From positions 1 through 64,000 of the forward strand of contig UQYP01000007.1 in the NCBI GenBank assembly GCA_900545335.1: 64,000 nt of DNA, written 5' to 3'. A program made the position numbers and the translations under genes. This DNA is from an uncultured Sutterella sp. (GTDB lineage Bacteria; Pseudomonadota; Gammaproteobacteria; Burkholderiales; Burkholderiaceae_F). The notes beneath the pieces are model-generated. The model saw nothing but the letters and a program-made list of their open reading frames with translations. It ran no database searches and was not told the DNA's origin. Below are positions 17,642 through 25,809 of the stretch, piece after piece (the first letter of the stretch is position 1; the number at the start of each line of letters is the position of its first letter).

Positions 17642-18739
17642 ATGTCAACAAAAAAGAACGTCTTCGTTTTTGCTTTGATGACTGCCTGCCTTGCGTTTAC
17701 GACGGTTCAGGCAAAAGTGAACATCCAGCCCCTTTCCAAACCAATTACCATTGTCGAGCAGGGAAGCTTTGCTGCTGGCGGTACGGTGCTTAAAAATAAA
17801 GGAAAATTTGATCCTTATAAGATGGGGCCGGAGGGACAAACCCTTCATGGCGATCATGCCTATGTGTTTTATCAGGTGCCTCAAAATGCTTCAGGCTTAC
17901 CGCTCGTGTTTCTGCACGGTGCCGGACAGTCCGGAAAAACTTGGGAAACAACACCGGATGGACGCGAAGGTTTCCAAACGATCTTCTTAAGGAAAGGCTA
18001 CCCTGTGTATCTGGTCGATCAACCAAGACGGGGGCGTGCCGGCAATTCCACTGTCGACTCTCAGCTTGTCGCAACACCAATGGATCAAACCTGGTTTGAT
18101 ACTTTCCGTGTTGGAATGTATCCCGATTATTTTGACAACGCGGCATTCCCACGAGATAAGGAATCTCTAAATCAATACTTCAGACAAATTACGCCGAATA
18201 CCGGTGCTTATGACCCTGCTGTCATTTCCGATGCTATGGCTACTGTGTTTGAGCAAAGTGGGGACGGCGTTTTAATTACGCACTCCCAGGGCGGCGGAAT
18301 CGGCTGGTTAACGGCAATTAAAAGCAGTCATGTGAAGGCCATCATCTCTTATGAACCTGGCAGCGGTTTTGTTTTCCCCAAGGGAGAAGTGCCCGCAGAC
18401 ATGCCTGCTCTGACCGGCGCTTTGAAAGGTGAGCCGATCAGTTCGGAAGACTTTAAGAAACTCACTCGCATTCCGATTGTCATCTACTACGGGGACAATA
18501 TTCCAAAAGATGGGGACGAAGCTGCTAAAAATCCGGGACAAGACAATTGGCGGGTTCGCGTGAAAATGGCAAAACTTTTTGTTGAAAAAATCAATTCAAT
18601 GGGCGGTCATGCTGAACTTGTCATGCTCCCCGAACATGGACTTAAAGGCAATACACACTTCCCCTTCTCTGATTTGAATAACGAAAAAGTGGCTGATCTG
18701 ATGCAGCAATTCTTAGTGAACAATAAACTAGGTCACTAG
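17642..18739 (+). CDS. Exported alpha/beta hydrolase (copy 1 of a paralogous pair)
   Basis: A 365-residue protein with a Sec signal peptide (residues 1-24, cleavage after VQA) and an alpha/beta-hydrolase fold. The nucleophile elbow is THSQGGGIGW, the oxyanion region is FLHGAGQSGKTWE, and the catalytic histidine probably lies in GNTHFPFSDLNNE near the C-terminus. Resembles secreted esterases of unknown substrate. A closely similar paralogue lies at 21629-22753 on the other strand, sharing the N-terminal GSF..GG, DGREGFQ and C-terminal GNTHF..SDLNNE blocks. Start ATG 17642 is preceded by GGGAGA. Confidence 0.88.
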   Translation: MSTKKNVFVFALMTACLAFTTVQAKVNIQPLSKPITIVEQGSFAAGGTVLKNKGKFDPYKMGPEGQTLHGDHAYVFYQVPQNASGLPLVFLHGAGQSGKTWETTPDGREGFQTIFLRKGYPVYLVDQPRRGRAGNSTVDSQLVATPMDQTWFDTFRVGMYPDYFDNAAFPRDKESLNQYFRQITPNTGAYDPAVISDAMATVFEQSGDGVLITHSQGGGIGWLTAIKSSHVKAIISYEPGSGFVFPKGEVPADMPALTGALKGEPISSEDFKKLTRIPIVIYYGDNIPKDGDEAAKNPGQDNWRVRVKMAKLFVEKINSMGGHAELVMLPEHGLKGNTHFPFSDLNNEKVADLMQQFLVNNKLGH

Positions 18740-18771
18740 TCACTTAATGATCTACTAAACATTAATAATTC

Positions 18772-18808
18772 AGACCCGTCAAGATTCTTCTGACAGGGTC
18801 TTTTTTTG
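18772..18808 (+). terminator. Terminator after the first paired hydrolase gene
   Basis: AGACCC-G-TCA pairs with TGA-CA-GGGTCT and is followed by TTTTTT; it lies 33 nt past the stop codon. Confidence 0.8.
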
Positions 18809-18954
18809 TATTGTTTTTTTGCTTGTGAAAACAAATCATTTTGAAATTAAATGGCAAAAAAACAATGTAATTTCTCACGAGCAAAAAGCGGCGCTTTTAT
18901 AAGATTGACAGTAGAAATAAGTTTAAATTTCTCAACCCAAATGGAGGGGGAAAA

Positions 18955-19626
18955 ATGTTTGATAACTCATTTGCCTTGAATCGTCGCAGTGTCATTAAGT
19001 CTTTATTTGCTTTTGGATTAAGCGCCGGATTCGGTGCCGGCAGCGGCACGGCACTGGCTCAAATCAATACCGCAAAGAAACCCCTGATTGTTTATTTCTC
19101 CATGCCGGAGACTGATGATCCTAAAGACATGACCGAAGAGGAGGAAAACAGTACAGTTGTCATTAATGGGAAGGTTTTAGGAAACACCCAGTATATTGCT
19201 TTACTGATTCAGAAATACACTGGCGGAGATCTTTTCCGTATTGAGGCTAAGAAACCCTATCCAACCTTGCATAAAACATTGGTTGATCTTGCCAAGGAAG
19301 AGCAGAATCAAAATGCTCGCCCCGCCCTGTTGCGCAATATTGAAAACCTGAAAAACTACGACACAATCTTTTTGGGGTACCCGAACTGGTGGGGAGACAT
19401 GCCCATGATTCTTTATACATTCCTGCAAACCCATGATTTAAGCGGAAAGACTGTCATCCCATTTAACACCCACGGCGGAAGCGGTTTTTCTCGTACCATT
19501 TCCACCATTCAGGAGCTGGCTCCTAAAGCCAATGTCATCACCCGAGGTTTTACGGTTTACAGGGACCGCGTTGATCGTGCCGAACCGGATCTAAAAGCCT
19601 GGGTTCAGCGGATGGGTTGGAAATAA
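18955..19626 (+). CDS. Tat-exported flavodoxin-like protein
   Basis: A 223-residue protein whose first 36 residues form a twin-arginine leader (NRRSVIKSLFAFGLSAGFG...TALA). The mature part is a flavodoxin fold: LIVYFSMPE at the FMN-phosphate loop, IFLGYPNWWGDMP at the isoalloxazine-binding loop and FNTHGGSGFS. In this family the mature domain reduces or carries electrons via FMN. Ordinary flavodoxins are cytoplasmic, so export with cofactor through Tat is notable. The start has GGAGGGGG upstream. It is the first gene of a tightly packed trio with the esterase at 19628 and the reductase at 20586. Confidence 0.92.
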   Translation: MFDNSFALNRRSVIKSLFAFGLSAGFGAGSGTALAQINTAKKPLIVYFSMPETDDPKDMTEEEENSTVVINGKVLGNTQYIALLIQKYTGGDLFRIEAKKPYPTLHKTLVDLAKEEQNQNARPALLRNIENLKNYDTIFLGYPNWWGDMPMILYTFLQTHDLSGKTVIPFNTHGGSGFSRTISTIQELAPKANVITRGFTVYRDRVDRAEPDLKAWVQRMGWK

Positions 19627-19627
19627 A

Positions 19628-20584
19628 TTGCTAACAAGACGATTTTTACTTTCGGCTGTCGGAGGCTTTTTGATGTCAGAATGGGCGATTCCTTCTGCTG
19701 TTTTTGCCAACGAATGGCACCTTAAGGCCTCCTCAAATATTCGTGAACTTAAAAATCACCCTTATTTAAAAGCCTTTGCCTCCCACCTCATGCCTCGTCC
19801 CGCAGATATTGACAGGGACTTAAAAATCTCTGAAGTATCCAGGCTTATGCCCTGGCACGGTTATGTCAACACAAAAGACATACTGCACTCTTTAAATCGT
19901 CTGATTGATGATTGCGCAGAAGGCAAACAGGTTTTCTACAGCTTCTATGAGGATAAAAATCGCGCTGATCAAACCGGCTTGTTTTTCTTCAGGGGCAAAC
20001 CCGGAGCACCTTTTGCTCTCATCTGTCCTGGCGGTGGTTTTGCTTATGTGGGTTCTCTTCACGAAGGATTTCCCCTCGCTCAGGCTATCTCAGAAAAAGG
20101 CTTCAACGCATTCGTCATCCAATATCGGATTGGCGGTGCTCGAGTCGCTTGTGAAGATCTGGCTCAGGCTCTCGCCTGGATTATTGACCATGCCAAAGAA
20201 TTAGAGGTAGCTCCTACAGGTTATTCACTCTGGGGAGGCTCGGCCGGTGCCAGAATGGCTGCTTATCTCGGCTCTTACGGCAGCGCGGCGTTCGGAGCCG
20301 CAGAAACGCCCCGGGCAGCTGCCGTCGTCATGGAATATACCGGGCACACTGATTACACCGACAAGGATCCTCCCACTTACGCAGTAGTCAGTCGCAATGA
20401 TCCGATTGCCGACCATGAAACAATGAGACAACGACTTTTGCGCTTATCTGCATTAGGTATTTCCACAAAGTTCCGACTTTGCAACTACGCCGGTCATGGC
20501 TTTGGACTTGGCACCGGAAGTGATGCCGAAGGATGGCTTAATGAGGCGGTTGAATTTTGGATAAAGCAACTAAAGGACAAATAG
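19628..20584 (+). CDS. Exported alpha/beta hydrolase (esterase/lipase-like)
   Basis: A 318-residue protein starting at TTG 19628, one base after the flavodoxin stop. The N-terminus LTRRFLLSAVGGFLMSEWAIPSAVFA resembles a twin-arginine-type leader. The hydrolase core has the oxyanion CPGGGFAYVG and the nucleophile WGGSAGARMA (GGSAG, as in hormone-sensitive-lipase and acetylxylan-esterase-like groups), with a probable catalytic His in NYAGHGFG. Substrate unknown. Tight spacing indicates co-translation with the flavodoxin and the downstream reductase. Confidence 0.87.
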   Translation: MLTRRFLLSAVGGFLMSEWAIPSAVFANEWHLKASSNIRELKNHPYLKAFASHLMPRPADIDRDLKISEVSRLMPWHGYVNTKDILHSLNRLIDDCAEGKQVFYSFYEDKNRADQTGLFFFRGKPGAPFALICPGGGFAYVGSLHEGFPLAQAISEKGFNAFVIQYRIGGARVACEDLAQALAWIIDHAKELEVAPTGYSLWGGSAGARMAAYLGSYGSAAFGAAETPRAAAVVMEYTGHTDYTDKDPPTYAVVSRNDPIADHETMRQRLLRLSALGISTKFRLCNYAGHGFGLGTGSDAEGWLNEAVEFWIKQLKDK

Positions 20585-20585
20585 G

Positions 20586-21581
20586 ATGAAAACTCGAATT
20601 TTAGGTAAAGATTTGGAAGTTTCTGCAATCGGTTTGGGTTGCATGGGAATGAGCCATGCTTATGGGCAACCCAGCGATAAAAAAGAATTTCAAAATGTGA
20701 TTTCGCACGCCATTGATGACGGCTATACATTCTTTGATACAGCAGAAACTTACGGCAATACTCTTGATCCTCACCATAATGAAACTATTTTGGGTGAAGT
20801 GCTCAAACCTTACAGAAACAAAGTTGTCATTGCAACCAAGTTCGGAATTCATTTTGATGAAAGCAGCAAAGAGGTCAACAAACCTTTAATTGTCGACACT
20901 CGCCCCGAAACGATTAGGAAATCTGTTGAAGGTTCTTTAAAGCGCCTGCAGATCGATCATATTGATTTGTACTACCAACACCGCAACGATCCTAAACGCC
21001 CCATCGAAGAAGTTGCTGAAGTAATGCAGCAGCTTATTGATGAAGGCAAGATTACCCATTGGGGTTTGTCGGAGGTTGACAAAGATGTCATCGAAAGAGC
21101 ACACGCAATCTGCCCCGTGACAGCCATTCAAAATCGTTACTCAATGATGGCTCGTTGGTATGAAAAGCTATTCCCCACTCTTGAAAAATTAAATATCGGG
21201 TTTGTCGCCTTTTCTCCCCTGGCAAACGGCTTTTTATCAGGTATATATCATGGTGTTTCCGGCTTTGATAAGCTCACTGACTATCGCAGCGTCATGCCTC
21301 AATTTACTGAGGAGGCTTATCGGCAAAACGCGGATCTTTTGAAATTACTCGATGACATGGCTCACGAAAAACGAGCGACTAAAACACAAATCTCTTTAGC
21401 CTGGATGCTTGCAAAAAAAGATTGGATCGTTCCGATTCCTGGCTCAAGAAATCTTGAGCGCCTCAAAGAGAATGCCTCAGCTGCAGATATTCAATTATCC
21501 GAAGAAGAACTCAGAGCTATTGATATGGCTTTGGACTCAATGAAAATGTCTGCCGTATATGGCGGTGTTAAAACAAAATAG
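20586..21581 (+). CDS. Aldo/keto reductase, YhdN/IolS-like
   Basis: A 331-residue NADPH-dependent reductase of the larger AKR subgroup. Catalytic elements: FFDTAETYGN (Asp, Tyr), ATKFG (Lys) and LYYQHRNDP (His). IPGSRNLERLKEN is the cofactor-binding end. No signal peptide, so it is cytoplasmic while the two genes before it are exported. It starts 1 nt after the esterase stop and closes a three-gene operon that ends at the hairpin 21588-21620. Physiological substrate unknown. Confidence 0.93.
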   Translation: MKTRILGKDLEVSAIGLGCMGMSHAYGQPSDKKEFQNVISHAIDDGYTFFDTAETYGNTLDPHHNETILGEVLKPYRNKVVIATKFGIHFDESSKEVNKPLIVDTRPETIRKSVEGSLKRLQIDHIDLYYQHRNDPKRPIEEVAEVMQQLIDEGKITHWGLSEVDKDVIERAHAICPVTAIQNRYSMMARWYEKLFPTLEKLNIGFVAFSPLANGFLSGIYHGVSGFDKLTDYRSVMPQFTEEAYRQNADLLKLLDDMAHEKRATKTQISLAWMLAKKDWIVPIPGSRNLERLKENASAADIQLSEEELRAIDMALDSMKMSAVYGGVKTK

Positions 21582-21587
21582 TTTACT

Positions 21588-21620
21588 AAATAGGGTTGGC
21601 AAAATCGGCTAACCCTATTT
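21588..21620. terminator. Shared terminator between convergent genes
   Basis: AAATAGGGTT (21588-21597) pairs perfectly with AACCCTATTT (21611-21620); the T-tract is weak on both strands. It separates the reductase from the convergent hydrolase gene. Confidence 0.65.
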
Positions 21621-21628
21621 GTTCCGCG

Positions 21629-22753
21629 TTAATCCAAATTCTGTTTTTTTAACCACTTTTGCGTCAAATCGGCGATTTCTTCATTGTTCAGATCTGACAT
21701 CAAAAAATGTGTATTTCCGCGAATACCGATATCTGGCAAATGAATCAGTTCCGCATTACCACCATGACGGTTAACGGCCGCAACGAATTTTTTAGCCATA
21801 TCCAACTCACTGCGCCATTTATCGGGGCCAATTTGCTTTGAAGACTGCTCTGCAATATTGTCGCCGTACAACAAAAGCATCGGAACCTTGATCAGTTTTT
21901 CGAAGTCTTTCAAAGGCACTGGTTTAGCTGTGGCGATAACGGGTGCATAGGTTGTCGGCAATGCTTCAGGTACCTCGCCTTCCGGGAATATGAAGGGCGT
22001 GCCGCCCGGTTCAAACGCCACAATAGCCTTTACCTTATCGGTAAGAATGGGAGTTCTCCAGCCGATGGTACCACCCATGGAATGAGTAAAAAGGATTGCC
22101 GGGCCAATTTTTTCAAATAAAGCACTTAGAGCTTGTGCGTTCAGATCATCATCCAGTTCACCGGAGTAAGTTGTCCAAGATCGTTGGAAGGCATCTAGAG
22201 CCGCGTCTCCCTTTGGAAATTGACTGGTTTTAAACTGGTTCGGATATACCCCGATCCGGCAAAGCTCATAAAGCGTCTTATCCGCGTACAAAGGATTTGC
22301 CGCATAGGGATTTTTACCGGAATCGGCTTTCAGGGCCAAACCGGCTTCTCCCATCCGAGGTTGATCTAAGAGATAGACTGAGTAGCCTTTGCGCAAAAAA
22401 AGGTTTTGGAAGCCCTCTCTGCCATCAAGTGTTGACTCCCAGGTCCTCTTTGTTTGCGCTCCGCCGTGCTGAAAGACAATCGGATAGGTCTTCGCATCGA
22501 CAGGAATTTGGTAAAAAACATAAGCATGATCGCCGTAAGCAGTTTGACCTTGAGGTTCGAGAAAATGATCACGAGAAAAGGTTCCCTTATGTGTCAGCGT
22601 TGCGCCGCCCACGGTAAAACTGCCTTGTGTCCTCAAGACAATGGGAGATTCATTCACAACCGAACTATGCTCACCGGCATAAACAGCCGTGCAAAGCGGA
22701 ATCGACAACAAAATTGCCGACAATGCTGCAAAAGATCGATCTTTTCTTCTCAT
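21629..22753 (-). CDS. Exported alpha/beta hydrolase (copy 2 of a paralogous pair)
   Basis: A 374-residue Sec-exported hydrolase (signal peptide about residues 1-26, cleavage near VYAGE). The nucleophile elbow is THSMGGTIGW and the late histidine block is GNTHFLMSDLNNE, both shared with the gene at 17642-18739. The central parts diverge, so the two probably act on different but related substrates. It faces the three-gene flavodoxin operon and is followed upstream (on its own strand) by a decayed permease gene. Confidence 0.88.
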   Translation of the reverse strand: MRRKDRSFAALSAILLSIPLCTAVYAGEHSSVVNESPIVLRTQGSFTVGGATLTHKGTFSRDHFLEPQGQTAYGDHAYVFYQIPVDAKTYPIVFQHGGAQTKRTWESTLDGREGFQNLFLRKGYSVYLLDQPRMGEAGLALKADSGKNPYAANPLYADKTLYELCRIGVYPNQFKTSQFPKGDAALDAFQRSWTTYSGELDDDLNAQALSALFEKIGPAILFTHSMGGTIGWRTPILTDKVKAIVAFEPGGTPFIFPEGEVPEALPTTYAPVIATAKPVPLKDFEKLIKVPMLLLYGDNIAEQSSKQIGPDKWRSELDMAKKFVAAVNRHGGNAELIHLPDIGIRGNTHFLMSDLNNEEIADLTQKWLKKQNLD

Positions 22754-22774
22754 GTCTACCTCATTACCTAAAAA

Positions 22775-23098
22775 TTAATTAAGTCTCGCTAATGCAAGTG
22801 TAAAGAGCGTCATGGCGATAATTTTGCCGTGAAGCGAGTGCTCAAACACTATCAGTCTGGCAATTACATTACTCAGACCAAAAGGACAAGAGACGCCCAC
22901 GTAAGAGCCGACGCCTGTCCATACCCCTTCTAAGTGAGCGTCAATGCACCGAACAAAATAATGACAGGAGAAGCAATATTGACAAGCAGCCCTGAAATTT
23001 GCTGTTGATTTTCAAAAGTAATCCATTTAATCCGACGGGCATAAACACCCACAATCACTAACAGCAAAAAAATTGATTGCCTGCTCAAGTACCGCCAT
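22775..23098 (-). pseudogene. Decayed membrane permease gene, AEC (auxin efflux carrier)-like
   Basis: The gene-free stretch between the hydrolase and the cupin holds a broken reading frame on the minus strand. It begins ATG at 23098 (MAVLEQAINF); a frameshift in a T7 run then opens LLLVIVGVYARRIKWITF...LLVNIASPVIILFGALTLT, which ends at a stop at 22930. That stretch resembles the first helices of AEC-family carriers. A further hydrophobic stretch (IARLIVF...HGKIIAMTLFTLALARLN) runs to 22775 in the original frame. Intact members have about 300 residues, so most of the gene is gone. The AEC assignment rests on about 45 residues read by eye. Confidence 0.6.
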
Positions 23099-23613
23099 TA
23101 TTTCTTAGCGCCTTTGTACTCAGCCTCAGTTACAGGGTCGAGCCATTGCACGGCTTTGTTCGGATCGCGTTCAGACATGGCCAAATGCGTCATAGAGGAA
23201 TTTTCGCTTGCTCCGTGCCAATGTCGAATTCCCGGAGGGCACACCACAATATCACCGGCTTTAATTTCAATAACCGGGCCCATATTTCCATTGGAATCAA
23301 CCGATTGAGTTAGGCCGACTCCCTCGGTCACAATTAAAGTTTGACCGGTCGGGTGAATATGCCAAAAAGTGCGGGCACCAGGCTCAAATCGAACATAGGC
23401 TCCGTAGCTGCGCGCGGGCGACACTTGAGCAAAAGCATTTCTCATTTGAACGTTTCCTGTAAAGTGTTCCGCTCCGGCGGAAACCCACTTTTCTTCAGAG
23501 ATATTGCGGACCGTTTGATTATGATCATTTTCAGCCGCCGTTGCGCCCAATGCAACAACAGACATAACCATTGCTAAAACCATGTGACGGAGTACCGATC
23601 GTGACATACTCAT
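23098..23613 (-). CDS. Exported cupin-domain protein
   Basis: A 171-residue protein with a Sec signal peptide (cleavage after GATAAE region, about residue 27) and one conserved cupin barrel. Metal ligands are visible in FWHIHPTGQTLIV and in PPGIRHWHGAS. Exported cupins of this kind are annotated as quercetin-dioxygenase-like or simply cupin proteins, often beside carboxymuconolactone-decarboxylase-like genes; the true reaction is unknown. It lies downstream of the terminator at 23627, so it probably has its own promoter or depends on readthrough. Confidence 0.88.
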   Translation of the reverse strand: MSMSRSVLRHMVLAMVMSVVALGATAAENDHNQTVRNISEEKWVSAGAEHFTGNVQMRNAFAQVSPARSYGAYVRFEPGARTFWHIHPTGQTLIVTEGVGLTQSVDSNGNMGPVIEIKAGDIVVCPPGIRHWHGASENSSMTHLAMSERDPNKAVQWLDPVTEAEYKGAKK

Positions 23614-23626
23614 TTTTTGAATCCTT

Positions 23627-23662
23627 AAAAAAAAACCGACTTTGCCATAAAGGCAAAGCCGG
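23627..23662 (-). terminator. Terminator after the dienelactone-hydrolase-like gene
   Basis: Eleven-base arms 23636-23646 and 23652-23662 pair with one mismatch, and on the minus strand the stem is followed by nine Ts: a textbook terminator. Confidence 0.9.
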
Positions 23663-23671
23663 CTGGAGGTA

Positions 23672-24727
23672 TTACTTCAATGTACGACCAAAGAAAGTCG
23701 TCAACTTATCGAGTTCTTTATCAACATATTCTGGAACGAAGTACGTCTGAATATGCGTAGCCCCCGGAATCTTATAAAGCTCTTTATCTTTCGTACCGGT
23801 CGCAAGTTTAAAAGCTTCCTCTGTCATGTAGAGAGAATCTGCCTTTTCGCCAGCCATCATCAAAAGCGGCACATTGATCAATTCAATCTGATTGCGGGCA
23901 TCCCAGCTCATCAAATCCATCAAGCTTGATGTTGTGTAAGCAAAGGTGGAGTTCGGATGACGATGTGTACGACCGTAATACTGCATGCCTTCCCGATACA
24001 AATCGGTCGGAATCTTGGCGATTGCTTCATCAGTAAGTTTGTCAAAATCCACATTGCCGGAAATAGAAATTTCACCGGTAGTAACTTCCTTTTGACGAGC
24101 GTCGGCCGCTTCCTTCAAACGAGCTTGAATTGTCTCTAACCCGGAATTGATGTAACCGTTGCGGCGTACCTCACCGGAATTAAACATGGAAAGAGTTGCA
24201 ACAGCCTTAATTCGCTTATCGGCCTTAACCGCATTCAAGGTGTATCCGCCGCCACCGCAAATGCCGAAGGCTCCCAAACGCTGCGCATCAACACCCGGAT
24301 AGGTGGAGATGTAATCTGTCATGCCCCAAATGTCTTCTGTTCTGAATTGCGGTTTATCCGTGTGGCGGGGTTCGCCTTCACTGGCGCCCTGGTATGCGGC
24401 ATCAGCGGCAATCGTAATATAGCCCTTGCCAGCCAAACGTTCGGCAAATAAGCCGGCAACCTGCTCCTTCACGCCGCCGTTCGGGTGAGCAATCACGATC
24501 GCGGGATACGATTTCTTTGCATCATAGCCCGCCGGCGTATAGACATTGGCGGCAATTTTCAAACCATGAAGCTCATACGTTACCTGATGAATATTGACCT
24601 TGCCGGGTTCATTTTTTGTAATCGCATTTTGATAGACCAAACCAAACGGATTTGTTTGTGCGGCACAAACTCCCATTGAAACAGCCATGGTTGCTGCAAC
24701 AGCAGCGGCTGCAATCGTTTTTGTCAT
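23672..24727 (-). CDS. Exported alpha/beta hydrolase, dienelactone-hydrolase-like (YcjY type)
   Basis: A 351-residue protein with a Sec signal peptide (about residues 1-23, ending VCAAQ). The hydrolase core has VIAHPNGGVKEQ at the oxyanion site, GAFGICGGGGYT as the nucleophile elbow (cysteine in the G-x-C-x-G nucleophile position, as in dienelactone hydrolase), MMAGEKADS before the acid and PGATHIQTY with the catalytic histidine. This resembles the YcjY / dienelactone hydrolase group. AAGGAG precedes the ATG. It follows the CMD-like gene by 20 nt, forming a two-gene operon closed by the terminator at 23627. Confidence 0.88.
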   Translation of the reverse strand: MTKTIAAAAVAATMAVSMGVCAAQTNPFGLVYQNAITKNEPGKVNIHQVTYELHGLKIAANVYTPAGYDAKKSYPAIVIAHPNGGVKEQVAGLFAERLAGKGYITIAADAAYQGASEGEPRHTDKPQFRTEDIWGMTDYISTYPGVDAQRLGAFGICGGGGYTLNAVKADKRIKAVATLSMFNSGEVRRNGYINSGLETIQARLKEAADARQKEVTTGEISISGNVDFDKLTDEAIAKIPTDLYREGMQYYGRTHRHPNSTFAYTTSSLMDLMSWDARNQIELINVPLLMMAGEKADSLYMTEEAFKLATGTKDKELYKIPGATHIQTYFVPEYVDKELDKLTTFFGRTLK

Positions 24728-24747
24728 TTTTTTCTCCTTACGAAAAT

Positions 24748-25449
24748 TTATTTTTTACGAGATTGCAAAACAGTTTTTAGCGCCTGATCGGCCAAATCCG
24801 CTTCCTCTGAGCCGACCTTATCGCGAAGGACTTTGACGAATTCGTTCAAGTCATCCGGCGTCAATCCAACGTTTAAGCACACATTCAAATGTGAACGTAA
24901 TTGCGTTGGAGCGGGCAAGGAAGCCAACGCCGAAACGGTCGCAATTTCACGAGCCTGATGATCAAGCACATCACTGGCAAAAATATCGCCAAACAGGTGC
25001 TCTTTAAGGTATGTATCAATTTCAGGTGAAAAATCATAAACAGGACCAGCCGCCGGACGTCCAATCAATTCCGTTTGAACTTTTGTACCTAATTCCCGAA
25101 TATTCGTACCTTTCGGCAATGGTGTGGCCCCCCTGCCAACTGTATCGTTAATTCCAGAAGCCCTTCTCTCTTTTAGTAGATTGACAAACACTCCCAAACC
25201 TGTCAGGCTTCTCGGGAACCCCGTATAGGCATACATCTGGACCAAAACTTCTTTGATTTCGTTTACGGTCATACCGTTGCCGAGCCCTTCGATAAGGGCT
25301 TTTTTCAACGCAGACTCATTACCTAGAGCTGTATAAGCAGCAATCGGAACAATGCTAATTTCTCTCGCATCAAGTGCCGCGTTAGAAACAGCTGGAATAC
25401 TCAAAGCCAATGCCGCTGAAATAACGGCGGCGGCAGTTTTTTTCTTCAT
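24748..25449 (-). CDS. Exported carboxymuconolactone-decarboxylase-family protein
   Basis: A 233-residue protein with a clear Sec signal peptide (KKKTAAAVISAALALSIPAVSNA) and two CMD/AhpD-like helical repeats: ALGNESALKKALIEGLGNGMTVNEIKEVL...YTGFP and VSALASLPAPTQLRSHLNVCLNVGLTPDDLNEFV. The CxxC pair of peroxidatic AhpD is not present; a single cysteine lies in the second repeat. Cytoplasmic relatives decarboxylate carboxymuconolactone, but exported members are of unknown function. The start ATG 25449 has GAGGAG upstream; the frame extends upstream to 25470 without a ribosome site. First gene of an operon with the hydrolase at 23672. Confidence 0.87.
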   Translation of the reverse strand: MKKKTAAAVISAALALSIPAVSNAALDAREISIVPIAAYTALGNESALKKALIEGLGNGMTVNEIKEVLVQMYAYTGFPRSLTGLGVFVNLLKERRASGINDTVGRGATPLPKGTNIRELGTKVQTELIGRPAAGPVYDFSPEIDTYLKEHLFGDIFASDVLDHQAREIATVSALASLPAPTQLRSHLNVCLNVGLTPDDLNEFVKVLRDKVGSEEADLADQALKTVLQSRKK

Positions 25450-25663
25450 AGTGAACTCCTCATTGAGCAAAACTGCATGAGTACTAAGTTTTTGACCTCT
25501 ATGCGTTTTTTATTGTATGAAGATCAAATGCTCCGCCATTGCTGATTATTAAAGGATTTTTGCCAAATACTTCGTTTTCAAAATGCTCACTTCTGATTGT
25601 CCTTGCACTTGTCCCAAAATTACCCAGTCAATTGCTTACTATTCTGCTTCTGTATTTGGCGAG

Positions 25664-25748
25664 TTGATTACTTTTTTCTCTGGTGTCCAATTTGCGATCA
25701 AAAAACAGGATATAAAAAATAAGCTCCCGTAAAAACGGGATGCCAAAT
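25664..25748. repeat. Element-end repeat, copy 1
   Basis: About 85 bp that align by eye with 27611-27703: a T-run, then the shared block TCAAAAAACAGG, A-rich sequence, AAAAACGG and AAATTCC directly abutting the tRNA-like core. It has the position of an integrated element's end sequence next to its att site. It also contains the small hairpin CCCGT-AAAA-ACGGG. The remaining 25450-25663 spacer is A/T-rich promoter DNA for the CMD gene with no gene visible. Confidence 0.65.
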
Positions 25749-25777
25749 TCCAGCCCCCGCAACCAATTCAATGTCTC
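25749..25777 (+). repeat. att-like copy 2: duplicated 3' end of tRNA-fMet
   Basis: Twenty-one bases identical to the tRNA-fMet 3' end plus its downstream ATTC, then one mismatch and seven further identical bases. No tRNA body precedes it. It marks the boundary between the exported-enzyme segment and the HipBA segment. Confidence 0.8.
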
Positions 25778-25808
25778 TGCACCGCTACGGGTGTCAGAGA
25801 TTTTCTTT
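25774..25808 (+). terminator. Hairpin and T-run after att copy 2
   Basis: TCTCTG-CACC pairs with GGTG-T-CAGAGA and is followed by TTTTCTTTT. It occupies the same place relative to the att core as the tRNA-fMet terminator, with a different sequence but the same structure. Confidence 0.6.
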
Positions 25809-25809
25809 T

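Noticed and set aside
17548..17793. 81-codon plus-strand frame overlapping the start of the first paired hydrolase
   Set aside because: It runs into the signal-peptide region of the hydrolase in another frame and resembles nothing known.
16357..25564. Recurring TGGCAAAAA/TGCCAAAAA strings upstream of several island genes as an AraC binding motif
   Set aside because: Occurrences differ in orientation and spacing, one is part of a terminator stem, and such A-rich strings are expected by chance here.
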